64,000 bases of DNA from Hyunsoonleella aquatilis (lineage in GTDB: Bacteria; Bacteroidota; Bacteroidia; Flavobacteriales; Flavobacteriaceae). Below are positions 36,168 through 44,719 of this stretch, in pieces; the stretch's first letter is position 1; every line of letters starts with the position of its first letter. Position numbers and translations under genes: made by a program. Where the stretch lies: the NCBI RefSeq assembly GCF_014270105.1, contig NZ_JACNMF010000003.1:310001-374000 (forward strand), read 5' to 3'. The notes below the pieces were generated by a model that worked only from the letters and a program-made list of their open reading frames with translations, made no database searches and was not told where the DNA came from.

Positions 36168-37472
36168 ATGAACCAACTTAAAAAAGGAAGCAAAAAACTA
36201 CTGAATGCCTGGGCATTTTACGATTGGGCCAATTCGGTTTATACACTTACCATTACTTCATCCATTTTTCCAATTTTTTACTCCGCATTGTTTCTGTCAG
36301 AAGTTAAAAGGGTAGAAGCTTTTGGAACGGAATTTAAGAGTACTGCGCTCATCACTTTTGTTACAGCATTTACCTTTTTGATGGTGGCGGTAATGTCACC
36401 GATCCTTTCGGGGATAGCCGATTATGTTGGTAACAAGAAAAACTTTTTGAAGTTTTTCTGCTATTTGGGCAGCGCTGGGTGTATTGGTTTATATTGGTTT
36501 AGTTTGGACCGTATCCATCTAAGTTTGCTCTTTTATTTTATGGGCCTTATAGGGTACTGGGGCAGCTTGGTATATTATAATTCCTATCTGCCAGATATCG
36601 CTTTTCCTGAACAACAGGATAGCATTAGTGCCAAGGGCTTTTCTATGGGTTATGTGGGAAGTGTGCTTTTATTGATGGTTAATTTAGGAATGGTAATGAC
36701 TCAGGAGTCCGGTGAATCAAAAATGGCCATGATGCGCTATTCATTTGTTACGGTTGGGTTGTGGTGGGCCTTATTCAGCCAATATTCATTTAAATGGTTA
36801 CCAAAAGGGGTGTCCTCAGGGCACAAAGTCACCAAGGATGTTGTTTTTAACGGATTTAGGGAATTGCATGCGGTTTGGAGGGAGTTATTAGAAAATCTTC
36901 GATTAAAACGGTATCTATATGCTTTTTTTGTATTTAGTATGGCGGTGCAGACGATTATGTTGGTGGCGGTGTATTTTGGCGAGGAAGAAATAGCATGGAG
37001 CAGTAGTGACAGTAAAACCTTTGGATTAATAGGGAGTATCCTTATTATTCAGCTCGTGGCAATATTAGGGGCTTTTTTAACTTCACAGGCGTCTTCAAAA
37101 TATGGCAACATTAGAACTTTAATTGGCATTAATTTCATTTGGATGGCACTGTGCGTTTATGCCTATTTTATGGTGACCCCATATCAGTTTTATTTTGGGG
37201 CCAGCCTGGTTGGTTTTGTGATGGGTGGCGTACAATCCTTAGCGCGTTCTACTTACTCGAAATTTTTACCCCAAACAGAAGACACCACATCTTATTTTAG
37301 TTTTTTTGATGTTGCTGAAAAAATAGGGATTGTTATAGGGATGGTCATTTATGGAACAATTGACCAAATTACCGGTAGTATGCGCAATGCTATTTTGTTT
37401 TTGGTAGTCTTCTTCCTTGCCGGGATAATTTTACTATTTAGAGTCCCAAAATTGGATTCGACACAATCTTAA
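36168..37472 (+). CDS. UMF1-type major facilitator (Atg22-like) permease
   Basis: The 434-aa protein has about twelve membrane helices and the UMF1/Atg22 signature: AWAFYDWANSVYTLTITSSIFP at the start and GGVQSLARSTYSKFLPQ near residue 350. The family exports amino acids or other small molecules; the cargo here is unknown. I use the ATG at 36168, because a GTG at 36156 lies in the terminator stem of the previous gene. The short gap implies that a promoter overlaps the M48 gene or that some transcription reads through the terminator. Confidence 0.87.
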   Translation: MNQLKKGSKKLLNAWAFYDWANSVYTLTITSSIFPIFYSALFLSEVKRVEAFGTEFKSTALITFVTAFTFLMVAVMSPILSGIADYVGNKKNFLKFFCYLGSAGCIGLYWFSLDRIHLSLLFYFMGLIGYWGSLVYYNSYLPDIAFPEQQDSISAKGFSMGYVGSVLLLMVNLGMVMTQESGESKMAMMRYSFVTVGLWWALFSQYSFKWLPKGVSSGHKVTKDVVFNGFRELHAVWRELLENLRLKRYLYAFFVFSMAVQTIMLVAVYFGEEEIAWSSSDSKTFGLIGSILIIQLVAILGAFLTSQASSKYGNIRTLIGINFIWMALCVYAYFMVTPYQFYFGASLVGFVMGGVQSLARSTYSKFLPQTEDTTSYFSFFDVAEKIGIVIGMVIYGTIDQITGSMRNAILFLVVFFLAGIILLFRVPKLDSTQS

Positions 37473-37627
37473 TTGATTTGAGTATGATTGATAAGATTGA
37501 TGTCGGAATTGCCATTCAACTTTAATCTAAGTCACTTCGTAGAAAAGTCGATGGGATAATCGGAATGTTTAGCTTTTAGTTGTTATAAATCCCTATGTTT
37601 GTTTGTGCTAAACATAAGTAGTGCCCA

Positions 37628-38704
37628 ATGAATTTTATGAAATATCTTTCCCGAGTTGTTATTTTGGCTTTAATTTTTGTCTCCTGCAACATCGAGCCTT
37701 TTGAAGGCGAGGTTCCTGAACAAACCGATAATAGTGGTGGCCCTATAGCTTCGAATTGTTCTGAGGCGACACAAAATACGGCTGAAGTGGCCCTAACTTT
37801 TCAAGGGGTTTCTATATCTGATTCCAATTATGGTGAATTTTGTAATGCTTATAAGAAGGCTTTAGAGGATCAAATAGCACTTTGTGGAGATCAGGACGGA
37901 ACACTTCAGATATTGCTTGATGCTTTGGGCGATTGTGAAGAGCAATTAAGTGTGTGTGACGTTGCTGAGGAGAAATCAGCTAATGCCAAGCAAGCATTTG
38001 AAAATGCCAACGATCAAAACTATTCGGCTCTATGTAGTTCATATAAAGTTGCCTTACAAGAACAAATTAGTGCTTGTGGAACTGACGTAAACTTGTCTGC
38101 TATCATACAAAGTTTAGGTGACTGTAGTGTAGATAATTCCTCTGGAAATAATGACTGTGATAATTTAAAGATGTTCGATACTTTCGGGTTGCCTATTCCA
38201 TGTGATTATAGTATATATAAGGATTTAAACATAAGTAAAGTATATCTAGGTAGTGAAACATACCTGGTTGATTTTAATAATGATGGAGAGAATGATCATT
38301 ACAGTAAGTTGTTGTATATCACTGATGGAATAATTACTCTTAATAATGAAAATAGAATAGTTTCAATTACTGATCAGACTTATTTATTGGAATTTGAAAT
38401 TTATTATAAAGGCACAAGCGATAATCAAAAGGTGATTCCTGGCTTATTTGAAATAAGACCTTCGAATGAATCTTATTTAGCAGGAGGCTTTTTTGGTGAC
38501 GAAGGTTGCGATGATGGTTTGTTCTTATGTGATGAGCGAAATATAATTTTTAATGGCGTACTGAGCATTAGTATAGTAGAGGATGGCATTTATAATGTCT
38601 GTTTTGATTCAGTAATTGACTTGTTTGACTCCAGAATTGATGATGATGATTTTCCTTGTTTTAAGTCAAGTTATACCGGGGAAATCCTCCCGATTAATTA
38701 TTAA
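37628..38704 (+). CDS. Lipoprotein with two copies of a cysteine-containing repeat
   Basis: The 358-aa protein has a lipobox (ILALIFVSC, cysteine near residue 20, acidic residues following). Two related segments occur at about residues 45-112 and 118-170: each has YGEFCNAYKKALEDQIALCG or SALCSSYKVALQEQISACG, then a short LxxLGDC. The conserved cysteine spacing suggests a duplicated helical unit with a disulfide. The rest is an Asn/Asp-rich beta-type domain. Not a family I recognise. M4 is an alternative start. Confidence 0.65.
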   Translation: MNFMKYLSRVVILALIFVSCNIEPFEGEVPEQTDNSGGPIASNCSEATQNTAEVALTFQGVSISDSNYGEFCNAYKKALEDQIALCGDQDGTLQILLDALGDCEEQLSVCDVAEEKSANAKQAFENANDQNYSALCSSYKVALQEQISACGTDVNLSAIIQSLGDCSVDNSSGNNDCDNLKMFDTFGLPIPCDYSIYKDLNISKVYLGSETYLVDFNNDGENDHYSKLLYITDGIITLNNENRIVSITDQTYLLEFEIYYKGTSDNQKVIPGLFEIRPSNESYLAGGFFGDEGCDDGLFLCDERNIIFNGVLSISIVEDGIYNVCFDSVIDLFDSRIDDDDFPCFKSSYTGEILPINY

Positions 38705-38720
38705 TACTTTTTAAATCGAA

Positions 38721-38750
38721 AATCCCGCTTATACATTTTTAAGTGGGATT
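38721..38750. terminator. Weak hairpin between convergent genes
   Basis: AATCCCGCTT / AAGTGGGATT (38721-38730 and 38741-38750), a 10-bp stem with one G-T mismatch pair. There is no strong T-run, so termination may be partial. Confidence 0.5.
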
Positions 38751-38763
38751 GATAGATATTCTT

Positions 38764-39525
38764 TTAAGGTATTCGAAGTTTGGAAAATATTTCATTAATT
38801 ACTAATACTCCCGAACCTGAAACCTTTGTATCTAATTTAGGATCACCTCTATACTCGATATCCCCGGAGCCAGTTACTCTAGCCTTTAAAAATTTGTTGC
38901 TCACTACTTCAATATCACCGGAACCGGTAGTTGAGGCCTCAGTATTGTTAGTGTCCAAATCAAATCCGTGGAAATCTCCTGAGCCTGTAATTTTGGTTTT
39001 TAGGTTTTGGTTAAACCCCTTTAAAGTGATGTCTCCAGAACCTGAGATGGCACTTTCGGTAGATTCTGTTTTGATATTTAAAGCAATATCACCTGAGCCC
39101 GAAAGGTGTACGGATAGATTTTCAGTATTAATAATATCCTCGCTTACGATGTCTCCTGAACCACTTAATGATACAGAGCTGATGTCTTCAAAAGGAATTG
39201 TGATTTTAATGGGCTTGCCCCAGCTTGGTTTTATATAAGCGCCCTTTTTTGTCTTCACGATGAGTTTACTATCCTTTACTTCAGTAATGATATACTTCAG
39301 TAAATTTTCCTCCCCTTCAATTTTAATGTTGCCTTCCTCTCCTTTTACAAGAACAAAATCCATTGAACCCGCACATTTTATGCCTTCATAATCACTGGTT
39401 GACCTGGTAATCGTGGTTACTTTTCCGTTGCCTTTTATGCCCTTTCCCCATTGCGCAAAGGCCGTTGAAACAAATAATAAGCTCAAAAGCGTAAATGCAC
39501 ATTGTGTTTTTCTGATTGATTTCAT
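38764..39525 (-). CDS. Head-GIN domain (DUF2807) envelope protein
   Basis: The 253-aa protein has a signal peptide (TQCAFTLLSLLFVSTAFAQ) and a DUF2807 parallel beta-helix whose turns repeat SGSGDI and GSGD about every 20 residues. It is the last of four genes that begin with an ECF sigma factor. Proteins of this kind are common in Bacteroidota sigma/anti-sigma operons; function unknown, possibly a surface sensor or adhesin. Confidence 0.85.
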   Translation of the reverse strand: MKSIRKTQCAFTLLSLLFVSTAFAQWGKGIKGNGKVTTITRSTSDYEGIKCAGSMDFVLVKGEEGNIKIEGEENLLKYIITEVKDSKLIVKTKKGAYIKPSWGKPIKITIPFEDISSVSLSGSGDIVSEDIINTENLSVHLSGSGDIALNIKTESTESAISGSGDITLKGFNQNLKTKITGSGDFHGFDLDTNNTEASTTGSGDIEVVSNKFLKARVTGSGDIEYRGDPKLDTKVSGSGVLVINEIFSKLRIP

Positions 39526-39541
39526 AACTGTTCGTTTTTTG

Positions 39542-39563
39542 GCCCTTCGACTACGCTCAGGGC
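39542..39563. repeat. Short palindromic repeat of CCCTTCGACTxCGCTCAGGG type
   Basis: GCCCTTCGACTACGCTCAGG, closing with GC, is a known kind of dispersed palindrome (GCCCT/AGGGC ends) seen in many bacterial genomes. It sits in the 49-nt gap between the two beta-type envelope genes. A degenerate piece occurs near 54795. Confidence 0.6.
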
Positions 39564-39574
39564 AGTTTGATGAT

Positions 39575-40669
39575 TTAATGTTTGTAGAAAGTTACCCCGC
39601 CATAGTCCGAAGAAATGGTAAGCTTATTGCTTGAGTTTTGAGTGCCGTAATACCCGATGTACTTTTTCCGGTGTGATTCCCGTATGCGCTGTAAAAAATT
39701 GAAATCCGTATCACCACTAATATCGGCATATTCCAAATCCAGATCAAAGTCAAAGTCCAAGCTGGAGTCATATCCAATTTTGATACCCGTATAATCGGTT
39801 TTCAGATTTAATCCTTTAAAACTTGGGTGTAATTTTTCAATTTTAACGGCTCCATAACTCGCTTTGATAGAAACGGCTTTATATATATTTCCCATTAGAA
39901 TTGTGACGTAGTCGCCATTGCCACTTACCGTGTTGGCATTGTGTACTTTTAATGAGCCGTAATCACAGTTATAAGTAATGTCTTCGGCGATATCTACTTC
40001 CGATTGGGTGTAGTCTGCATTGATGTCCAAGGCTTTTGTTTTACCAACCTTGTAACTACTGTAATCTGCGTTTATTTTACCAGTTTTAATGTAGTCGAAA
40101 TAACAACCGCTGGTATAATCAAATGTAAGTTGGTTGTCATCGGCAAGTAACTCTTTGGTCGTGATTTTGCCGTAATCACAATTGATTTTTGCGCGACCTT
40201 TTAGTTTGCCTACATTGATGTTGCCGTAGTCGTTGTTTAAATCGATACTATTAGTGATTGGGACTTTTACGATATAGTTCACTTTCATGTGGACATTATT
40301 TTTACCGCCCCAATTCCACCATGAACTTGATTTGCCTTGGCCGAATTTTGTCCTTGCAGAAACATTGCTATTGTCCGCATTGAATTCCACAGTGATTTCG
40401 TCCAGTTTGTCTTGGACTTTTTCCTCATTGTTGCCCGATGTCATGATCGTAATTTCAAAGACGATTCGGTTTTCGCTCCAAGTTACAATGTCAAGATTAC
40501 CGTAACTGTTGTTCACCGTAAGATTGGCATTTGCCGATACTTTGAATTCTTTTTTAATGACCTTTTCTTTTTTGTATTTACCGGGTAATCCCGAATTGTC
40601 CGTAGCGATAGATAGTAGCGGAATTAAAAAAAGTATAAGGGTTAATTTAAATGGTACTGCTCGTTTCAT
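39575..40669 (-). CDS. DUF4097-like beta-helix envelope protein
   Basis: The 364-aa protein has a signal peptide (FKLTLILFLIPLLSIAT) and repeated short strands with NYGN, DYGK, DYTS, DYTQ and DYGS turns about every 20 residues (NNDYGNINVG, NCDYGKITTK, NADYSSYKVG), a beta-helix of the DUF4097/DUF2807 superfamily. It overlaps the anti-sigma gene by 23 nt and is followed by the DUF2807 gene, so it is an operon member. Possible role in envelope sensing. Confidence 0.78.
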   Translation of the reverse strand: MKRAVPFKLTLILFLIPLLSIATDNSGLPGKYKKEKVIKKEFKVSANANLTVNNSYGNLDIVTWSENRIVFEITIMTSGNNEEKVQDKLDEITVEFNADNSNVSARTKFGQGKSSSWWNWGGKNNVHMKVNYIVKVPITNSIDLNNDYGNINVGKLKGRAKINCDYGKITTKELLADDNQLTFDYTSGCYFDYIKTGKINADYSSYKVGKTKALDINADYTQSEVDIAEDITYNCDYGSLKVHNANTVSGNGDYVTILMGNIYKAVSIKASYGAVKIEKLHPSFKGLNLKTDYTGIKIGYDSSLDFDFDLDLEYADISGDTDFNFLQRIRESHRKKYIGYYGTQNSSNKLTISSDYGGVTFYKH

Positions 40670-41216
40670 TTGATGATGATTTTAATTGTTTTACATGTTC
40701 TATTTCCAACAAAGTCCTTTGTAATATGTCAATTCTGGTCTGAAAATTTGAAATCATGGCGTAAATGACACGTTTATCTTCTTCGCTTTCGGTCAAATCC
40801 ATTTTCAAATTTTGGTATTCTTTTTCCAGCATATTTAATCTCTTAATAGCGTCCTGAATTAAGACTTGTGCGTTAGGGTCGGATTCCGCATTCAATTTGT
40901 TTAATTCTTCTGAAATCGTTGCGCTGAAGAAGTTTTGGGCCTCCGCCATTTCTGGCGATACACTGGCTAAATCCCTGATTTCATTTGTTTTCGGTGCTCC
41001 TAAAGTCAATGCGATGAGCAATACGATAGAAGCGGCCACACCGATTAATGGCTTCCATAAACGACGCCTTTGTTTAGGAGCTTCAACCAAGCGTGGCCCG
41101 CTATTGGTTTGGAGTTTGTTCAAAAAGCGTTGCTCGTGGTCAACGCTTGGCGTCTCAACATCAAATTCCTCCTTTAAATTTTCAAAAAGTTCGTCCAAAT
41201 TATCCTTGTTCATCAC
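40647..41216 (-). CDS. Probable anti-sigma factor (single membrane helix)
   Basis: A 189-aa protein with a cytosolic N-terminal part of about 50 residues, one membrane helix (PLIGVAASIVLLIALTLGA at about 51-69) and a helical C-terminal coiled region outside. It lies 9 nt after the ECF sigma gene. This position and topology are those of an anti-sigma factor that binds the sigma factor at the membrane; no zinc anti-sigma motif is visible, so the mechanism is inferred. Confidence 0.72.
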   Translation of the reverse strand: MMNKDNLDELFENLKEEFDVETPSVDHEQRFLNKLQTNSGPRLVEAPKQRRRLWKPLIGVAASIVLLIALTLGAPKTNEIRDLASVSPEMAEAQNFFSATISEELNKLNAESDPNAQVLIQDAIKRLNMLEKEYQNLKMDLTESEEDKRVIYAMISNFQTRIDILQRTLLEIEHVKQLKSSSNETSSTI

Positions 41217-41225
41217 TTTTATGTT

Positions 41226-41789
41226 TTAGTTCACCAAAGCTTCATTTAGTCTTTTTCTAAGACTGTCTTTGGCTCTTGATATGAGTGTGCGGCAATTACC
41301 GTGGTTTATTTTCATAATTTCACTTATTTCCTCATTATCGTAGCCTTCTATTAAACTTAGCGTCAATGCTATTCTGTAATTATCCTTTAGTCCTTTCATG
41401 GCAGTCAACACCTGTTGTGCTTTGGCATTTTGATAGGTTTGCTCGCTTTCTATGCCATCGCTTTCATCTTCAATTTTATAGAGTACATCTTCCAAAGCCG
41501 TTTCTTGATGCTTAATTCTTTTTCTATAATGATAAATACTGTTGTTCACCACGATTCGTTTTAACCAAGGCCCAAAAGTTTTGGTGTCTTTGAGGGAACC
41601 CAATTTGGTAAAAGCTGTTAAAAACGAATCCTGCATAATATCCTCGGCTTCAAAACTGTTTTTTACAATACGAATGGACGTGTTGTACATGGCCTTGTAA
41701 TATCTATTATAGACTTCCATCTGTGCGCTTTGGTTGCCCTCGATGCACAATGCAATTAGTTTTTCAATATTTTGATGGTTAGGCGTCAA
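41226..41789 (-). CDS. ECF RNA polymerase sigma factor
   Basis: The 187-aa protein has sigma region 2 (about 20-85, NRYYKAMYNTSIRIVKNSFEAEDIMQDSFL) and region 4 (about 125-185, LSLIEGYDNEEISEIMKINHGNC with a helix-turn-helix). It heads a four-gene operon with the anti-sigma and two beta-helix envelope proteins and is likely an envelope-stress regulator that controls its own operon. Confidence 0.9.
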   Translation of the reverse strand: MTPNHQNIEKLIALCIEGNQSAQMEVYNRYYKAMYNTSIRIVKNSFEAEDIMQDSFLTAFTKLGSLKDTKTFGPWLKRIVVNNSIYHYRKRIKHQETALEDVLYKIEDESDGIESEQTYQNAKAQQVLTAMKGLKDNYRIALTLSLIEGYDNEEISEIMKINHGNCRTLISRAKDSLRKRLNEALVN

Positions 41790-41851
41790 AAAAACTAGGT
41801 TTCGTTATTAAAGATATACCTGAATTGAATTTGTTACAGTTAGGAACAAAA

Positions 41852-41884
41852 AAAACCTGCAATCCATAATTTGATGCAGGTTTT
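41852..41884 (-). terminator. Terminator downstream of clpC
   Basis: AAAACCTGCA / TGCAGGTTTT (41852-41861, 41875-41884), a 10-bp stem. On the minus strand it is followed by an eight-T run, placed 24 nt after the clpC stop. Confidence 0.87.
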
Positions 41885-41907
41885 AAATATTTATAATTAT
41901 CTAAAAA

Positions 41908-44457
41908 TTAGGACTCGGCGGGCTTTTCGGCTTTTTCGATATCAATTTTTAGCTCATTCTCCTTTTTATCAAAATCGATAATAATTTTATCGCCATCACC
42001 AATATTTGAGGCGACGATTTCTTCAGCCAAAGCGTCCTCAACATATTTTTGAATAGCTCGCTTTAAAGGACGTGCGCCGTATTGCTTATCAAAGCCTTTA
42101 TCAGCAATGTAATCTTTAGCACTTTTGGTCAATTTAAGTACATAGCCAAGGTCCTTGATTCTAGCTAAAAGCTTGTCCAATTCAATATCAATAATTTTGT
42201 TGATATCCTCTTTTTCAAGAGGGTTGAATACGACCACATCATCAATTCGATTCAAAAATTCTGGTGCAAATGATTTTTTCAATGCATTTTCAATGACTTT
42301 CTGCGCATTGGCATCTTCCTGGGCTTTTTGTGAAGCCGTTCCGAAACCAATACCAGTGCCAAAATCCTTTAGTTTTCTGGCGCCAATGTTTGACGTCATG
42401 ATGATAATTGTATTTCTAAAATCGATTTTTCTTCCTAGACTATCCGTCAAATGTCCGTCATCAAGCACTTGTAGCAACATATTGAACACATCTGGATGCG
42501 CTTTTTCAATTTCATCTAATAGAATTACGGAATAAGGCTTGCGGCGTACTTTTTCCGTCAATTGTCCGCCTTCCTCATAACCAACGTATCCTGGAGGGGC
42601 ACCTACCAATCTAGAAATGGCGAATTTCTCCATGTATTCACTCATATCGATACGTATCAAAGAATCCTCACTATCGAATAACTCGCGAGACAGAACTTTC
42701 GCCAACTGGGTTTTTCCAACACCAGTTTGTCCAAGGAAAATAAAAGAACCAATCGGCTTGTTCGGGTCTTTCAGCCCAGCGCGGTTGCGCTGAATGGCTT
42801 TTACCACTTTGGCAACTGCTTCATCCTGACCAATCACTTTTCCTTTAATTAGGTTTGGCAGTTCGGCCAATTTATTGATTTCAGTCTGCGCAATTCTATT
42901 CACAGGAATACCTGTCATCATAGATACCACATCTGCCACATTGTCCTCTGTTACAATTTCTCGATGCTGTTTGGTTTCCTCTTCCCATTTTTCTTGGGCT
43001 ATAGAGAGTTCCTTTTCCAAACGCTTTTCATCATCCCTTAATTTGGCGGCCTCTTCATATTTCTGCTTTTTGACTACAGAATTCTTGGTTTCCCGAACCT
43101 GTTCCAATTTCTTTTCAAGTTCCAAAATCTGTTGAGGCACATCAATATTCGTAATGTGAACTCTACTTCCGGCTTCATCCAAAGCATCAATAGCTTTGTC
43201 CGGTAGGAATCTATCCGTCATATAGCGATTGGTCAATTTTACACAGGCTTCAATGGCCTCTGGCGTAAAATCAACATTATGGTGCTCCTCATATTTTCCT
43301 TTGATATTGTTTAGGATTTCTATAGTCTCCTCAACGGTAGTGGGTTGTACCAACACCTTTTGGAAACGACGCTCTAAAGCACCATCTTTTTCAATATACT
43401 GTCGGTATTCATCCAAAGTTGTCGCTCCGATGCATTGAATTTCACCACGTGCCAAAGCGGGCTTAAACATATTGGAAGCATCCAAACTTCCCGTAGCACC
43501 ACCAGCACCAACAATGGTGTGTATTTCATCTATAAATAGAATAACATCGTCATTTTTTTCCAGTTCGTTCATCACGGCTTTCATGCGCTCTTCAAACTGG
43601 CCACGGTATTTCGTTCCGGCAACCAAACTCGCCAAATCCAAAGTCACCACCCTCTTATTAAAAAGAATCCTGGACACTTTTCGTTTTACAATTCGAAGCG
43701 CCAAACCTTCGGCAATGGCAGATTTACCAACACCGGGCTCACCAATCAAGAGCGGGTTGTTTTTCTTCCTTCGGCTTAAAATTTGAGAGACGCGCTGTAT
43801 CTCAGCTTCACGGCCTACCACAGGGTCTAACTTGCCTTCCTCAGCCAAAACCGTTAAATCCCTTCCAAAATTATCCAGAACGGGGGTTTTGGACTTCTTG
43901 TTGGACTTGCCAGATGGCGTATTAAAAATATTCTCCTTTGAAGACTCATCTCCTAAATTGGCATCGTCATCTTGGAAAGATTCCGCCTTAGGCTCTATAT
44001 AATCGTTTTCGTTTGTAATCATTTGTTTGAATTGCTCTTTAACATTATCGTAGTCTACCTTAAGTTTATTCAGTAGTTTGGTAGTTGGGTCATTTTCGTT
44101 GCGCAAAATGCATAATAATAAATGTGCAGTATTAATAGAAGAACTCTGAAACAGCTTTGCTTCTAAGAAGGTAGTTTTTAGAGCACGCTCCGCCTGCCTG
44201 GTCAGGTGAAGGTTCTTCTTTTGATTGGAAGCCACACTGATATTTGGGTTGGCCGGGCTTAAAATTTCAACCTTTCGCCTTAAATGGTTCAGGTCGATAT
44301 CTAAAGCGTTCAATATGTCGATAGCCTTGCCGTTGCCATCACGTAACAGCCCAAGCATTAGATGTTCGGTACCTATAAAATCATGGCCAAGACGTAAAGC
44401 TTCCTCTTTGCTGTATGCAATTACGTCTTTTACTCTTGGGGAAAAATTATCATCCAT
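41908..44457 (-). CDS. clpC: ATP-dependent Clp protease ATP-binding subunit ClpC
   Basis: An 849-aa AAA+ unfoldase starting at MDDNFSPRVKDVIAYSKEE. It has two N-terminal Clp repeats (about 3-145), ATPase 1 with Walker A GEPGVGKSAIAEG, a UVR domain (KYEEAAKLRDDEKRLEKEL) and ATPase 2 with GQTGVGKTQLAK, then a D2-small domain. The UVR motif distinguishes ClpC from ClpA/B. It feeds substrates to ClpP. The ATG at 44457 is the family start; 17 extra upstream residues were rejected. Single gene with terminator. Confidence 0.96.
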   Translation of the reverse strand: MDDNFSPRVKDVIAYSKEEALRLGHDFIGTEHLMLGLLRDGNGKAIDILNALDIDLNHLRRKVEILSPANPNISVASNQKKNLHLTRQAERALKTTFLEAKLFQSSSINTAHLLLCILRNENDPTTKLLNKLKVDYDNVKEQFKQMITNENDYIEPKAESFQDDDANLGDESSKENIFNTPSGKSNKKSKTPVLDNFGRDLTVLAEEGKLDPVVGREAEIQRVSQILSRRKKNNPLLIGEPGVGKSAIAEGLALRIVKRKVSRILFNKRVVTLDLASLVAGTKYRGQFEERMKAVMNELEKNDDVILFIDEIHTIVGAGGATGSLDASNMFKPALARGEIQCIGATTLDEYRQYIEKDGALERRFQKVLVQPTTVEETIEILNNIKGKYEEHHNVDFTPEAIEACVKLTNRYMTDRFLPDKAIDALDEAGSRVHITNIDVPQQILELEKKLEQVRETKNSVVKKQKYEEAAKLRDDEKRLEKELSIAQEKWEEETKQHREIVTEDNVADVVSMMTGIPVNRIAQTEINKLAELPNLIKGKVIGQDEAVAKVVKAIQRNRAGLKDPNKPIGSFIFLGQTGVGKTQLAKVLSRELFDSEDSLIRIDMSEYMEKFAISRLVGAPPGYVGYEEGGQLTEKVRRKPYSVILLDEIEKAHPDVFNMLLQVLDDGHLTDSLGRKIDFRNTIIIMTSNIGARKLKDFGTGIGFGTASQKAQEDANAQKVIENALKKSFAPEFLNRIDDVVVFNPLEKEDINKIIDIELDKLLARIKDLGYVLKLTKSAKDYIADKGFDKQYGARPLKRAIQKYVEDALAEEIVASNIGDGDKIIIDFDKKENELKIDIEKAEKPAES

Positions 44458-44671
44458 AGTCAAGTTCCTTTCTGCATTAAAAATACTAAAACATTTTACT
44501 AACGGCAAAAACTGTACCCTAAAATGTAGAAGTCAGGCTAATTGACGAAAAAATATTCATAAAATCAAAGGATATTCGCGGATAACTTATTAACGAAAAA
44601 AGAGGGTGAAATTGTTAATAAAAAGTACCAAAAACGAAACGGAAATCGCTTATTAACACTACGGAAATTCG

Positions 44672-44679
44672 TATATTAG
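44672..44679 (+). promoter_or_regulatory. Possible -7 box of gyrA
   Basis: TATATTAG, one mismatch from TAnnTTTG, 40 nt before the gyrA start. Confidence 0.35.
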
Positions 44680-44719
44680 CACGTTTTGAAAATTTGATAA
44701 AAATTAAATAAAATTTCAT

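Noticed and set aside
38780-39238. 152-aa plus-strand ORF with regular SPEP repeats
   Set aside because: It is the antisense reading of the GSGD repeats of the DUF2807 gene.
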